From Kiritimatiellales bacterium (GTDB lineage: Bacteria > Verrucomicrobiota > Kiritimatiellia > Kiritimatiellales > Pontiellaceae), in contig QKFE01000238.1 in NCBI GenBank assembly GCA_003252225.1, positions 1 to 35,286 of the forward strand: 35,286 bases of DNA, in the 5' to 3' direction. Made by a program: the position numbers and the translations under genes. This document shows, in pieces, positions 35,277 to 35,286 of this stretch. A model generated the notes under the pieces. It ran no database searches and was not told where the DNA came from. It was given only the letters and a program-made list of their open reading frames with translations. Each line of letters opens with the position of its first letter. Position 1 is the stretch's first letter.

Positions 35277-35286
35277 TTCTAACCCC

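Noticed and set aside
35161-35286. Integron attC site
   Set aside because: Inverted-repeat architecture is suggestive, but clear RYYYAAC/GTTRRRY core pairs could not be assigned and no cassette context is visible.

Overview
The window reads as a chromosomal segment of a moderately GC-rich bacterium. The overall flavour suggests PVC/Verrucomicrobiota-Kiritimatiellota, but this is inference only. (1) 1-13962: an almost complete S10-spc-alpha ribosomal protein supercluster (rpsJ 3' end to rplQ, with secY, adk, map, infA, rpoA) in which rpsN, rpmD and rpsD are missing from their usual slots. (2) 14213-16436: pta-ackA. (3) Oligoribonuclease-like gene (orn). (4) A phage-shock module: minus-strand pspA, two pspB-like genes and pspC, divergent from a pspF-like sigma54 activator, with a candidate sigma54 promoter. 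(5) A VOC/glyoxalase gene, a Cys-rich small protein, a thioredoxin-like [2Fe-2S] ferredoxin, and intergenic DNA rich in short repeat-like sequence. (6) A soluble HisKA_3 histidine kinase plus NarL/LuxR-type response regulator. (7) 24444-35146: a type IV pilus/type II secretion hybrid operon (secretin, GspE/PilB ATPase, GspF/PilC, pilin, PilM, PilN-like, PilO-like, GspC/PilP-like, two pseudopilins, large PilX/GspK-like protein). The most interesting unexplained structures are a nested RNA-like stem between rpsS and rplV, an array of three 24-bp repeats after the response regulator, palindromes and a short ORF overlapping a terminator ahead of the secretin, a perfect 10-bp inverted repeat near the Cys-rich gene, and inverted repeats inside and at the end of the pilus operon. 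No tRNA, rRNA, CRISPR array or intact transposase was recognised.
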